DNA of 64,000 nt, from contig OZ020616.1 in NCBI GenBank assembly GCA_963971575.1, positions 24,769,120 to 24,833,119 on the forward strand, written 5' to 3'. This stretch comes from Liopterus haemorrhoidalis (taxonomy: Eukaryota > Arthropoda > Insecta > Coleoptera > Dytiscidae). The notes under the pieces were generated by a model. The model did not search any database, was not told the DNA's origin, and saw nothing but the letters and a program-made list of their open reading frames with translations. Shown one piece after another: positions 44,701 to 54,879 of this stretch. Numbering within the stretch: the first letter of the stretch is position 1; each line of letters begins with the position of its first letter. The translations under genes were made by a program, and so were the position numbers.

Positions 44701-45666
44701 ATACATCCCGTCGTATTTCCTGTGTTCGTTTAGTTGCAACATTACTTTTTGGCACATAGGTTTTTTTTTTAATATCTCGAAATGATTTTGACATTTTTTT
44801 TTAAAATTCACCCCTTAAGTGTGAAAAGGGGTGAAATGTGATTTCAGTAATTCCTTAATTCTTTTAGGACCAACAAGATATCGACTTGGTGTTTACTTTT
44901 AAAAATTATCCATACAAATGCCGAAAAACTTATTTCAGGATTTCGTCCTAATCAACCCCTAAAGGGGTGATTCTACAAACGGGGTAGATTATACATCACG
45001 TCGTATTTCCTGTGTTTGTTGAGTTATAACGTTTCTTTTTGGCACATAAGTGTCTTTTTAAAATGTCTCGAAATTGTTTTAACAGTTTTTTACCTTTAAC
45101 AAATATCACCCCTAAAGGGTGAAAAGAAGGAATTGTGATTTCAAGGACGCCTTAATATCTTCTAGGATCAATAAGATATAGACTTGGTTTTTGCTTATAA
45201 AGATTACCCATACAAATGCCGAAAAATGTATTTCAGGATTTTATCTTAATCAATCCTAAAGGGGTGAATCTACATTCGGGGTGAATTATAGAACCCTTTG
45301 TATTTCCAGCGGTTGTTTAGTTATAACATTCCATTTTGGCATATATGTTTTCACAGTTTGACAGTTTCCTTTCACTCTTAAAGGGTAAATTAGTATTTTT
45401 TTGTTAAAAATAAAATATTCGGAGAATACATATTTCAGTATGAAGTAAGAACCCACTAATAAAGGATTTTTTCAAGTTCGACCCCTATCTGGTGAAAAGG
45501 AGTAAAATGTTTTTTCACGGGTTCCTCAATATCTCTTAGGATAGATGAGATATCGACTAGATTGTTTGTTACAAAGGTTACCCATACACAAGTTTAAAAA
45601 CAAACTGCGGATTTTATGCCAATGAGACCATCAATATACCGTAGCGAAGCACGGGTTTTCAGCTAG
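41795..45666 (+). mobile_element. Helitron of the minisatellite family (plus-strand copy)
   Basis: Begins TCTATATATATAAAAGGCAG, then GACTGACTGAC, then CACCGCCCAGCCCGAACCCC, and ends in the hairpin and CTAG. The same ends occur inverted at 58.4 and 61.7 kb. Most of its length is about twelve tandem ~290-bp units. Confidence 0.82.
42060..45300 (+). repeat. about twelve ~290-bp tandem units inside the Helitron
   Basis: Landmarks CAACCCCTAAAGGGGTG recur near 42090, 42379, 42669, 42960, 43250, 43540, 43827, 44120, 44400, 44660, 44955 and 45253. Each unit holds two short palindromes: CAACCCCTAAAGGGGTG, and TTTCACCCCT...AGGGTGAAAAGGGGTGAA. The recurring 60-90-codon frames (starting NCDFKDSL) simply follow the DNA similarity, and the spacing is not a multiple of three. 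Confidence 0.9.
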
Positions 45667-45857
45667 TGTTACATATACTCGACACACTAGGACAAAATGT
45701 TAACAAAAAGACCGACATTGACGATTTGAGCAAAATTTACCACCCCTTATTCAAAAATTTACACTAAACTTATAATACATATTTCAATATATATCCATTC
45801 AATTTAACTTCCCGTATATATTCAAATTCAGACAGCAGTCATTGACCCTATATTTCC

Positions 45858-46304
45858 TATGATACATTTTTTCAACAAGTTTAAACGTACCTTGATTACC
45901 AGATTACGATATTGCAATAGAATTTTTATCACAGTCACCTGACATACATTACACGTACACAGTGAATTTTATTATTTTAAATCTTGACTTCCATTTTTTT
46001 AACTTTTGACAAAATTTTTTGGACTTTTACCATCTGACCACTGTGTACCATGATTGCTTCTACCTACTGGTGAGTTTTTAATTCTATTATCAATATATTT
46101 ACAAAACTACTATCACATCTACGTAAACTTGATTATATTGTTAAAATCCTTTTATACCATTTTTTATATTAATATAAAATTGTAATTCAATGTATATAAT
46201 TATTTTAGGCTGAAGATGCGTTAACTAATAAAACGCGAAACGTACCATGATACTTGTTTTTTAATTTTCCTAACTAATACTGACGATTAAAGAAGAACAT
46301 TTTA
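45858..46304 (+). repeat. Penelope pLTR, copy 3 (3' side of ORF B)
   Basis: Inverted relative to copies 1 and 2. It is followed by TATATCTGTATATTACTCGT, the mirror of the sequence at 38060-38080. Confidence 0.88.
46210..46245 (+). ncRNA. hammerhead-like motif, third pLTR
   Basis: CTGAAGATGCGTT, AACTAATAA and AACGCGAAACGTAC on the plus strand, identical to the other two pLTR copies. Confidence 0.5.
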
Positions 46305-46334
46305 TATCTGTATATTACTCGTCAAGAATTTACA

Positions 46335-46434
<100 letters not shown>

Positions 46435-46454
46435 TATAGTACCTACACGAAATA

Positions 46455-46642
46455 TGTTAGCGAAAATATAATTATGCAACATTTACACTTATTAACGATC
46501 GTAGGGTGCTATATCGTTGCCAAGGCATATTGTTTTATGTAAATATAATAGTATAAAATATATCATATGATGTGTGAGACGTATTAGTTGATCAATAAAA
46601 TCATGTCTTATTATTCATAAAATACCTTTTTTATTAATATCA
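46455..46642 (+). repeat. LTR-like repeat, left copy
   Basis: TG...CA block ending TTTTTTATTAATATCA. It contains AATAAAATCATGTC, a possible polyadenylation signal. Confidence 0.6.
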
Positions 46643-47104
46643 GAAGGGCGATTGGCCTATCACCCACAAGGAATATAAAATAAGTGCTATATTAAAAATA
46701 TTTTTTTTTAATGATACCATTATATTGGTGCAAAGAAATTGTCGTATAATATTGCAAAGGATAATGTAAAGTTTTCAGTTAAAGGTGACGATTGAGAATC
46801 ATATAAAGGTAGTATGAATTATGAGCTAGATAATAAATTGGCAAATTTCAAGTTATTTTGTCAAAAATTATTTCAAGTGGTTTCTAAGGAAATGACACTT
46901 ATTGGAATAAATATGAAATGTGACATTTGTTTGAAAAATGCAGAATCTTAACAAAGACCCCTAAAAATTGTCAGGATGAACGAGCGTTGCTTTGTTATTA
47001 ACAAACACAATTTTCGAAGGTAACTGGTTAGATTGTTGACAAGAGGTAAGAGGTTGTTTTGGTTAAATCATATGACACGTGTTAGCCATATTGAGTAAAA
47101 ACTA

Positions 47105-47270
47105 GATTTGAGATTTAATGTTTGAGATTTTAATAATTGAGTATTAAGACTTGAAACACCAAAATATGAGATTTTGGTTTTGATATTTGCAACTTAATAT
47201 TTGAGATTTGATGTTTGAGATTTGATAATTAAGATCTGAGTTTCGAGATTTGAGTTTTGAATTTGAGCGT
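47105..47270 (+). repeat. GAGATTTGA-type irregular tandem repeat
   Basis: Repeated GAGATTT(T/G)(A/G) words at irregular spacing within the internal part of the LTR-like element. Confidence 0.5.
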
Positions 47271-47716
47271 TTATTGGAAAAGACAAACGACAGATCACTG
47301 GGATCGGATTGGCAGAATAAACTGATAAATGTAATTGCTAATGAGTTGAGAGAAAAGGTTGTTGAGTACCGCAAGACAAGCCTCTGCCAGTGGCATCAGT
47401 CCGGTAATAGCTCTGTAACCATGGTGGCAGATGGTGAGCTATGGCGACGGGCTGATGATGATGATTATGATAAAGCACTGTGTGTGCAGAAATGAATAAA
47501 CGGTCTCTGAGCTTGTTGTACTGTAGACAATCTGTAATGAAGGAAACTAACAGATAGTTACTGAGTATCTGAGCTTGTTGATCTAGTCACTGAGTTTGTG
47601 ATAGAGAAATGAATTGATAACAAAAAGTCTCTAAACTTTCAGATCACGATTTATACTTTGCTTCTGGAAGGTTTTGTTTTAAGCAAATACTTATTATAAC
47701 TAATTGATATTGGTGC

Positions 47717-48094
47717 ATGGTTGATTTTGTGAAAAATCAATTCTGCGCCCAAATTGCTCTATTTACAGATTATGAATTAGGTGAAGAATTTGAAGATGCA
47801 GTAGAAGATGAATGGTGGACCAGCTCAAGAATGGAGTTCCTGGTATGCAGGATGCTGTTACTAGTACGCAAGATGCAGGATGCTGTTGTTGGTATGGAGC
47901 AGACCATTGGTGGTATGCAGGTTACTGTTGCTGATAACAACAATACTGTTAATGGTGTGAAGAATACAGTTGCGTCCCGAGAACGTTCCGAATGTCAGTC
48001 TGGCCGTGTTAGCGAAAATATAATTATGCAACATTTACACTTATTAACGATCGTAGGGTGCTATATCGTTGCCAAGGCATATTGTTTTATGTAA
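47717..48094 (+). pseudogene. possible gag-like remnant with coiled-coil repeats
   Basis: An ATG frame of 125 codons contains short repeats (KMQDAVVGMEQTIGGMQVTV; NGVKNTV) with heptad-like spacing. A second frame over the same bases reads NGVPGMQDAVTSTQDA, which suggests a frameshift in an older coiled-coil coding sequence. The last 29 codons run into the second LTR-like repeat. No zinc knuckle or enzyme motif is present. It could be chance. Confidence 0.35.
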
Positions 48095-48111
48095 ATAGAA
48101 TAGTATAAAAT
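48007..48111 (+). repeat. LTR-like repeat, right copy, first part
   Basis: Matches 46455-46559 up to AGTATAAAAT. It is interrupted by the Mutator-like element and continues at 49405-49494 (GTATAAAATATATCATATG to ATTAATAT). Confidence 0.7.
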
Positions 48112-49404
48112 GGTAACCGACGAGTTCATCGAAAATCAATTCATCGAAAATCAATTCATCGAATATCAATTCATCGAAAATCAATTCATCGAAAATCAAT
48201 TCATCGAATGATCAATTCATCGAATGATCAATTCATCAAATGATCAATTCATCGAAGAAAAAATATTTTGTAAATATTTAAGAGGAATGCCGAGGGAATC
48301 GGAAAGTCAAAAGAGCAGTGGTCAATAAAAGTAGACAGACTAAGAAATAATTGCGTAAAATTTTTTATATGGTTTAAAAAAAGGTAAAAGGACATAGTGT
48401 TTGAATATAAATAAAGAAATATAATAAGAAAACTTATATAATAAAAGAAATAAATGTTTTGTTTTTAAGGTTTAATAAGACAGGTTATGGGCAATTGCAC
48501 GCAAATAATTTTTATAAATTCATACACAATGATACGCATTTTAATTGGGCTAATATGGGGAAAATAAAGTACTATGCGCAAAAAATAAAGTACTAAAAAC
48601 AAGGTAATTAGGTTAGGTTTAGTTTTTTTTTAAGGACAAAGCACTATTTTAGGTTAGGTTAGGTTAGTAAGGGTTTTGTTAGAAGAAGCCAAGCGAAGCG
48701 AGCTACCCATCTTCTAGTTTAAAGTCAAAACACTATCTTAGGTTAGGTTAGGTTAGTAAGGGTTTGGTTAGAAGAAGCCGAGCGAAGCGAGCTACCCATC
48801 ATCTAGTTTAATGAAAAAACAAACTCACACTAACATAACAATGCCACCTGTTTAGAATCACCGTACATTGAACAAATCATGTGTGGTATAGTAAATATGA
48901 ATAGTAAAACTATGTACATAACACAAAACCCTTAAGACTTAACAGATGGGGAAATACCATTTTTATAATCCATTAAGAATGGGTGTATTAAGTACATTTA
49001 TGATCCCATTAACCGGGGTTTTCTGATCTAAGGAGCCCTGCTCGATTTCAAAATAATCCAACAGGTATCTTTTACCTGGCGTATTTTCTGAATGGAAAAT
49101 TTAAAAATTATTAATAGACCAAGTATGATAGTTATTTAATAAGTGTAGTCTATCAACTTTTATTGACCACTGCTTTTTTGGCTTTCCGATCCCCTCGCCA
49201 TTCCTCTCAAATATTTACAAAATATTTTTTTTCGATGAATTGATCATTCGATGAATTGATCATTCGATGAATTGATTTTCGATGAATTGATTTTCGATGA
49301 ATTGATTTTCGATGAATTTATTTTCGATGAATTGATATTCGATGAATTGATTTTCGATGAATTGATTTTCGATGAATTGATTTTCGATGAACTTACCGTG
49401 AATC
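48112..49404. mobile_element. 1.3 kb Mutator-like foldback element with 9-bp duplication
   Basis: GTATAAAAT at 48103-48111 is repeated at 49405-49413. The ends (GGTAACCGACGAGTTCATCG / CGATGAACTTACCGTGAATC) lead into arrays of TTCATCGAAAATCAA-type subrepeats. These are mirrored on the other side, followed by inverted unique sequence (GAGGAATGCCGAGGG...CAGTGGTCAATAAAAG and its complement). The arms are about 210-260 bp each. The 9-bp duplication and long subrepeated arms suit Mutator-like or foldback elements. There is no transposase. Confidence 0.82.
48637..48812 (+). repeat. two 89-bp tandem units with TTAGG runs
   Basis: Each unit contains TTAGGTTAGGTTAGGTTAG and then AAGCGAAGCGAGCTACCCAT. 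The TTAGG runs match the insect telomere repeat but are only 3-4 units long. Confidence 0.75.
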
Positions 49405-49494
49405 GTATAAAATATATCATATGATGTGTGAGACGTATTAGTTGATCAATAAAATCATGTCTTATTATTCATAAAATACCTTTTTTATTAATAT

Positions 49495-49715
49495 ATATAG
49501 GGAGAAATAAAAATTCTTATTTAATCGTCAAAATTTATTAATTAAACTAATTAAAATATACTAAGAGACGTTTCGACTGTGAAATCCAGTCATCTTCAGT
49601 CTAAAGTAAATTGAACTATAAAATAAAAAACTTCAACATTGCCAAAACTAGACCACTGGAAATACGTGGTGGTGCGACATGTTGTATCGGACAGACAATC
49701 GTTGAGACAATCCGT
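49495..49715 (-). mobile_element. fragment of a second Penelope-like family (pLTR)
   Basis: AAATTCTTATTTAATCGTCA, then the block GAGACGTTTCGACTGTG...CCAGTCATCTTCAG, parallels the pLTR of the Penelope pair in layout (TTTAATCGTC start, then the hammerhead-like segment) but not in sequence. No ORF remains. Confidence 0.5.
49565..49599 (-). ncRNA. hammerhead-like motif, second Penelope family
   Basis: The minus strand reads CTGAAGATGACTG, GATTTCA, CAGTCGAAACGTCTC. A perfect 5-bp stem GACTG/CAGTC is followed by GAAAC. As in the other family the core is CTGAAGAT. Confidence 0.5.
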
Positions 49716-49915
<200 letters not shown>

Positions 49916-49950
49916 AGGACCTACGGTCTGAAGAGGATAAGAAGTTTATA

Positions 49951-50854
49951 CAAGGTGTCTCAAAAGAAATTTTATATTTAGTGGATCGATTAAAAAAAAA
50001 GTAAGCCGTATATAGAAAAAATGTTTATTAATTATTAAAATACACTTTTTGGGGATTTATTTCTTAAAAATAATATCGTCTAAATGTAGACCCTCACGTT
50101 CTCGGCACTCATTTAATCGAACAGTAAAATTACTTATGACGTCTCGGCAGGTGGACTCAGGGATGGCTGCCATTTCGCGACGGATATTTTCTTTCAAATG
50201 CGCCAGTGAAGTCGGTTTATTGGCGTAAACTTTAGATTTAAGATAACCCCATAGGAAAAAGTCCATAGGGGTTAAATCTGGACTGCGTGGAGGCCAATTT
50301 ATGTCACCTCTCCGGGAGATCAAATTAAGCCTCTGACTGGCATATTGGGGCTTTAATTCTTGCACCAATTGAATTTTGTAGGGGTGCAGCTTTAGGTCTT
50401 TGTGCATAATGCGATGTAATGATGATCTATGCACATTTAAAGCACTTGCGCGCTTCCGAATTGAAAGGTTCGGGTCGTCACGAACAGACTGATTAACATT
50501 CTCCACGTTTCTACCGTTCTTGATGACCTAAGTCGCCCGGATTTTGATTTATCTAGCGTTGTACCAGTCTCTTCAAACTTTTTAACCCAATGTCGAATGA
50601 GTAGAATGCTTGGCGCATCATTTAAGTGGCGAAAACCTCGAATACTGCAGAATTTTCTACGCGCTACAGTCGCCGAATCACCGTTTTTGTAAAACTCTCG
50701 CACGCATAACGCGCGGTCTGCTCCCGAGAAACGCTCCATAGCGACTGAATTCCCAAGAGCCAGGCTACCGATTGACATAACCCCCGCGCCCCTCGGATAC
50801 GTTGCGTTCACGCAGTAAGCTAAATAAATATAAAATTTCTTTTGAGACACCTTG
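49951..50854 (-). mobile_element. mariner element, internally deleted (copy B)
   Basis: TA-flanked (49949-49950, 50855-50856) with the same ends as copy A at 32689-33611 and very high similarity to it. At 904 bp it is 19 bp shorter, the difference lying mainly at the internal deletion junction. Confidence 0.9.
50057..50844 (-). pseudogene. mariner-type transposase, internal deletion (copy B)
   Basis: The N-terminal HTH part (MERFSGADRALCVREFYKNG; WVKKFEETGTTLDKSKSGR) is followed by a 1-nt loss in a T run near 50508. The second part reads ENVNQSVRDDPNLSIRKRAS, SSLHRIMHKDLKLHPYKIQL, then jumps in frame from QRLN to LISRRGDINWPPRSPDLTPM. The deletion removes the first two catalytic Asp residues. 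The lesions differ from those of copy A. Confidence 0.85.
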
Positions 50855-50856
50855 TA

Positions 50857-51258
50857 CTTATTATTATAATTATATTAGTTATTTTAAACATGTATTTAAT
50901 ACAATACAAAGCTACAATAATTAATGTAAAATGTATAGACTTTTATGTTAATACAGGTGTAATATTCTTTATTGTAGACACTGGCGTATTCAGGGGGAGG
51001 GGGGGGGGGGGCACGTGTCCTCCCTGAAAGGCCAGTGAAAGTAAAATTTAATTTTTTTTTACATAATCGTACTGCAAAATCACGACGTTGTACAATATAT
51101 AGACTATTATTTTATTAGGATCAGTATTGAAATTAATATAAAATGAATTTTTTCTTTTTTATACCTTTGTCAATTTCACTTATCAACCTCAGTTTGTCAG
51201 ATAATGATAGCGTATTCAATTTTCATTTCTGGTCATTCATATTCGCAATTGTTACGCA
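50857..51258. other. non-coding stretch with a hAT-like end
   Basis: AT-rich. CACTGGCGTATTCAGGGGG at about 50980-50998, followed by a long G run, resembles a hAT-type terminal repeat. No partner end was found. Confidence 0.4.
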
Positions 51259-52454
51259 CAGTGATGGCGAACGTATGACTCGCGGGTCACACAGTGACTC
51301 GTATGACGATTTTTTAGTTCTGAAGAGATATTCTAAGATAACCAAGGTTGGGTCTAAGCAAGCGCATTCACGCGACAGTGTATAGGTATCGACAAATATG
51401 ATAATAGCGAGATGGCTCTGAACTATTACCTATAGGGATTTGCAGCTAAGCACCCTACCATCTGGTGAGCGTTTCATGAACTTGTGTACATCAGATAACA
51501 TTTCGTTTTGTGTATTGGTTTTGTATGAAGTTTGTTTTTAAAGTTTTATTATAATCATTGAAAAATGTATAATACATATTGTTGTGTGCCTTTGTGCAAT
51601 TCATTGAAAAGAAGAAACCCGGAAATATCGTTTCATTTGTATCCACTAATATCAGACACCGTACGGTTCGAAACAAAATTGGGAAAGCAAGAGGTTAGGA
51701 ATCGACGCGATGTTTAGATAAACAATTTAAAAATTGGAAAAAAAGTGAGCCCTTATATCAAAGTTTGCTCATTACATTTTAATGATAGTGACTACAAAAA
51801 ATATTTTCAATTTTGTATTTATTATCGCATATCTTGAAAATTCCTGTTATTGTGTGTGGGTTTGTAATGCACAAGTTTGTAGGCATAATGCATAAATCTT
51901 TATGAACTCTCTGTTTTTTTCAGTGACTCCACACAATATTATATGCCCAGCATTGTAGATTTCTACGCCTTGGTAAACAACACGGGAATTATTATTTCCC
52001 CCAATATAGTTAAAATAATTGACAATGGAAAACCGCCATAACTTAAAACCAGATCAAAAAATGTAGTATTTTAGATGTTTACAAGTAATGTCACTTCACA
52101 AAATCAGAAAATCCCAAACAATTATTTATTTTTTGTCGTTTTTTGATACACTTTTCGCTATTATTTACATTTGTAAATGTCAAGTGGTATCTGATTTAGA
52201 ATGGTTTCAAAAAAATCCGCGTGGCGCTACGATCTTAAAATTTTTCCCCTATTATACCTGTATTACCTATACACGTCAAATACAAGGCCGGTAACTCAGA
52301 TAGAGTTAACGAGATAAGCAGGGATTCCACACAAAGATTTATATCCTAAAGCACCAAATTTTTATTTACACATTGTATATTTCACCAGCGATTTGAATCT
52401 CCAAAATTTCAAATTCAATTTTGACCCGCCTGGGGATAAGGTTCGCCATCGTTG
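51259..52454. mobile_element. hAT-like element relic with THAP remnant
   Basis: The left end CAGTGATGGCGAACGTATGA and the right end TTCGCCATCGTTG are inverted-repeat-like. Both are followed inward by GCGGGTCA-type sequence (CTCGCGGGTCAC on the left, TTTTGACCCGCC on the right). The flanking 8-mers (GTTACGCA, GCCTAGCG) do not match, so the duplication is lost or the ends are misplaced. Confidence 0.5.
51565..51800 (+). pseudogene. THAP zinc-finger domain remnant
   Basis: MYNTYCCVPLCNSLKRRN then ISFHLYPL gives the first half of a C2CH THAP finger. After a stop at 51715-51717 and a frame change in an A run near 51738-51744, YIKVCSLHFNDSDY supplies the second Cys and His. THAP domains are DNA-binding modules of P-type and related transposases and of host factors derived from them. 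The copy is broken and lies within a decayed transposon, so a transposase origin is likeliest. Confidence 0.7.
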
Positions 52455-52470
52455 GCCTAGCGCTTAAATA

Positions 52471-52737
52471 CAGGCATAACTCGATATACACCGATTCGAT
52501 TTAAGCCGATTCACTTTTACGCATGAATTTACTAATACGGAGAAAATATGCATTACAAAAATTCGAGTTTAGGAAGTTCATCGTCTTCAAACATTCCAAA
52601 TTTTACTTCGAGTTCTAGAAAAATTTGACTTTTGAATTTTTTAAGTAAAATGCGATCTTAACGCAAAAATATTTGAAAAAATTCGAGATATAGAAAAATT
52701 TGACTTAAAGAAGTTCGAGTTATGGAAGTTCGGACTG
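52471..52737. mobile_element. Tigger/pogo-like MITE
   Basis: 267 bp between TA dinucleotides (52469-52470, 52738-52739). The left end CAGGCATAACTCGATATACA resembles Tigger/pogo ends. The right end mirrors it loosely (GAGTTATGGAAGTTCGGACTG). The interior repeats TTCGAG and AAATTTGACTT words. Confidence 0.6.
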
Positions 52738-52739
52738 TA

Positions 52740-53969
52740 TATGTTTGTAAAATTTTGGGAGTTATCAATTGATAACTCTTGATGTGGCTTAACAATCACA
52801 TATTTTTATTATCAATAAAGGATGAAATTATCATTTTATTTTCTTTTTGATATTTACATTAATGTCCTACAGCTGGTATCAATCTCATTTGGGTCGAGGG
52901 CCATTTTTCATACAAAAGAATAAGAGGCAGCGACGGAATTACAAATATCCCGAAGGGCTACTTGTATTTTTTTTTTAATCAAAAACCAAGCACATAAAAT
53001 AAATTACCTTCTTATAAGGAGGCATAGTAAACTACAAATTAAAACTACTTAATATTTCTTCGCACTACACGTGTACACGCACGTAGGCGGTCACTGAAAA
53101 AGCCAGCCGCGAAGACATAAATATGCAAAAAATTCAATTATTTTAATGCATTTTCCAAAAATTTTCTTCCGGAGGAAAGCTCCCGGATCCCCCATTCTTC
53201 CACAAAGTATGCTATACTAAAATATAGAGGTATCTTATTACTTATGATTTTTCATAGTCACCATTTAGAATATTGAAACAGTTTAGACAGATTTTTTGGA
53301 TAAGTTTGTCATAAAAATCAGCCAGTTTCTCACTATTGTTTTCATTTCATCGTCTACCACCCGGAAATTTCTTGAGATGCGAGTATAAATGATGCGGAAA
53401 AGTGTATCAATGAAATTCGGCAAGTCAAGTGTATATATATTATTTATATTTCACAAAACATACAAGAGATCCATGATGCCAAAAATCTTTAGAAACACTG
53501 ATCTCTTATCATCAAATTGTATTTTGTTTATTATATTCGCGTACCAACTACTTATTTATGACTAGAATATGGTGCTTTTTTACTAATTAAAAAAAAAATC
53601 AGCTTGATACAAGGGCCACGGCAAGATTTTCAGCCAGGGACCCCAGTAAGCTTGATCCGCCCTTGCTTGGCGGGTCACAAAAAATATGTTAGGATGGAAT
53701 CAGATATTCATGTGTTTAATAATAATTCAAATGTGTGTCGCCGCAGATAGTTGAAAACTGGATATTTCGTGCCGCCAAAGATATAATAGCATTATCATAA
53801 GAGATGGCAGCAACAGCGTTTTAAACATCTAGTGTGAATGCAAATAAATCTTAAATATCAGTGGACTTTAAGTTCGAGTGTGAAAAGGGTATACGCAAGT
53901 ACAAAAGCTAGCTCTTAAAATCTGGGGGGTCAGAAAATATTTGGAAGGGAACCATAAATACAAAGTGCT
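52740..53969. other. non-coding stretch
   Basis: No gene is recognised. CCCAGTAAGCTTGATCCGCCC then TTG near 53645-53667 looks like the right end of a hAT-type element (complement CAAGGGCGGATC). A possible left end is near 52928 (CAGCGACGGAATTAC), but the pairing is weak and no duplication is seen. Confidence 0.4.
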
Positions 53970-54115
53970 GAGCTAAAAATAAAAATGTCCTCATTCCTAA
54001 ATTAAAAGTGATGAGCTAAACAAAAAAGTCCTTACTCCTAAAATGAAACAAATGAGCTAAAAAAAAAGATCCTCACTTCCAAAATAAAAGTGATGAGCTA
54101 AAATCTGGGGGCCGG
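53970..54115 (+). repeat. tandem repeat related to 9.4-9.6 kb
   Basis: Units carry TGAGCTAAAAAAAAAG, then TCCTCACTTCCAAAATAAAA and GTGATGAGCTAAA. They are nearly the same cassette as inside the MITE at 9368-9709, here without the MITE ends. Confidence 0.65.
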
Positions 54116-54235
54116 ACCAATTTTAGGGCGGCCAGGCCCCACACTAGCGCCGCCACTGGATACAAAATTGCTTGTTTCAGCGCGTTTAATTTGGACGACA
54201 CCAGTGTTGCCAGGTGTACGATTTAAATCGTACTT
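54116..54235. repeat. two adjacent hAT-like ends
   Basis: CACACTAGCGCCGCCACTGG is the complement of a CAGTGGCGGCGCTAGTG end. CAGTGTTGCCAGGTGTACG a little further on is a left end of another hAT type. Opposite ends were not found for either. Confidence 0.4.
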
Positions 54236-54879
54236 GTACGAGTATTTTTGATTGTGTACGATGTACGATCTTATGGTACCGATGTACGATTTTATTGAAA
54301 AACATATAGATATATTTATATAGTTTTTAGTAAGTCAAAAGTTTATACCACATAATGCGATATATTGAATATTTTAGCCCTTAGGTTTCAAATCGACGCA
54401 CTCTTAAAAAAATCGGTTGGTCTCGCTATATTCGGTAATGTTCTAACGTATTCGAATAATCAAATATATAAAGTTCACTCCTCATTGGTTAGTGTATTGT
54501 ACTACAAACTCAAATCCACCCGGTCTTTTCCTTTTCAAGTTAAATGTGAATGTAGTAAAAATATGTTGAAAAATACCCTTTTTATGACTGAGATTTGTTT
54601 TGTTGTGCCATGGATAATGGATACCCATAGTGATAATTACAATACGTTTGATAATGGGGAATGTGCTACAGACCAGTTAATAATTATAATTATTTAACGG
54701 CTCTAATGAGGCATATGAAAAAGTTTATTTGGTTCAATTCAAACAGTTCGAGGAAAAATTATACATTTATATCTTTTTCTGCTACATATGATTGTGCAAT
54801 ACAATAATTTATACTTATTAATTTTCAGATTGATTACACAGCAATTTTTTTATACGCTCATTGAAAAAAAAAAAAAAAT
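54236..54879. other. non-coding stretch
   Basis: A 110-codon frame at 54365-54697 has no recognisable family and unconvincing composition. Nothing else was identified. Confidence 0.4.

Larger units (their letters stand above)
40834..45666 (+). mobile_element. non-autonomous chimeric Helitron, A/T insertion
   Basis: The insertion in copy B starts TCTTTATATATAAAAATGG and ends CAGCTAG. The left flank ends GAAA and the right flank starts TGTTACAT; copy A reads GAAATGTTACAT. This is an exact insertion between A and T with no duplication, as Helitrons do. Eleven bases before CTAG lies the short hairpin CCGTAGCGAAGCACGG. No Rep or helicase is encoded. A second Helitron-type 5' end occurs at 41795, so the element looks like two 5' regions sharing one 3' end. 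Confidence 0.88.
38531..45767 (+). pseudogene. Penelope-like RT + GIY-YIG (copy B), frameshifted and split by a Helitron
   Basis: Lacks the first dozen residues and has no own start; the ATG at 38521 belongs to the pLTR. RT motifs match copy A: ILASLDVISLYTNTPV, GNPISSSIANM and YGRYVDDLVLTY. One C is missing at about 39852 (TTCTGCTACAAAAC against TTCTGCCTACAAAAC in copy A), which shifts the frame between motifs A and B. The GIY-YIG domain (CPRTYIGTTSQKLRHR) is intact to TSE at 40833. The coding sequence then stops at the Helitron and resumes at 45667 with LHILDTLGQNV to a stop at 45765-45767. The bases on either side rejoin exactly to the copy A sequence. Confidence 0.88.
46455..49494 (+). 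mobile_element. LTR-like direct-repeat element, non-coding
   Basis: Direct repeats of about 188 bp starting TGTTAGCGAAAATATAATTA occur at 46455 and 48007; the second is split by a 1.3 kb transposon. The internal 1.36 kb has no protease, RT or integrase, so this would be a non-autonomous retrotransposon of the LARD/TRIM kind. The primer site after the first repeat (GATTGGCCTATCACCC) is not a recognised tRNA complement, and no polypurine tract precedes the second repeat. The LTR assignment is therefore provisional. Confidence 0.55.

Noticed and set aside
42060..45300. CRISPR array
   Set aside because: Units are about 290 bp of continuous similarity without unique spacers, in eukaryotic DNA.
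47250..47495. 81-codon ORF in the LTR-like element
   Set aside because: The start is weak, composition is unremarkable, and no Gag motif is visible; not strong enough to list as a gene.
48637..48757. Telomere or subtelomere from TTAGG runs
   Set aside because: Only 3-4 units each, inside a defined transposon.
54365..54697. 110-codon hypothetical gene
   Set aside because: No recognised domain, no splice or repeat context to support it, and it ends in low-complexity Ile.
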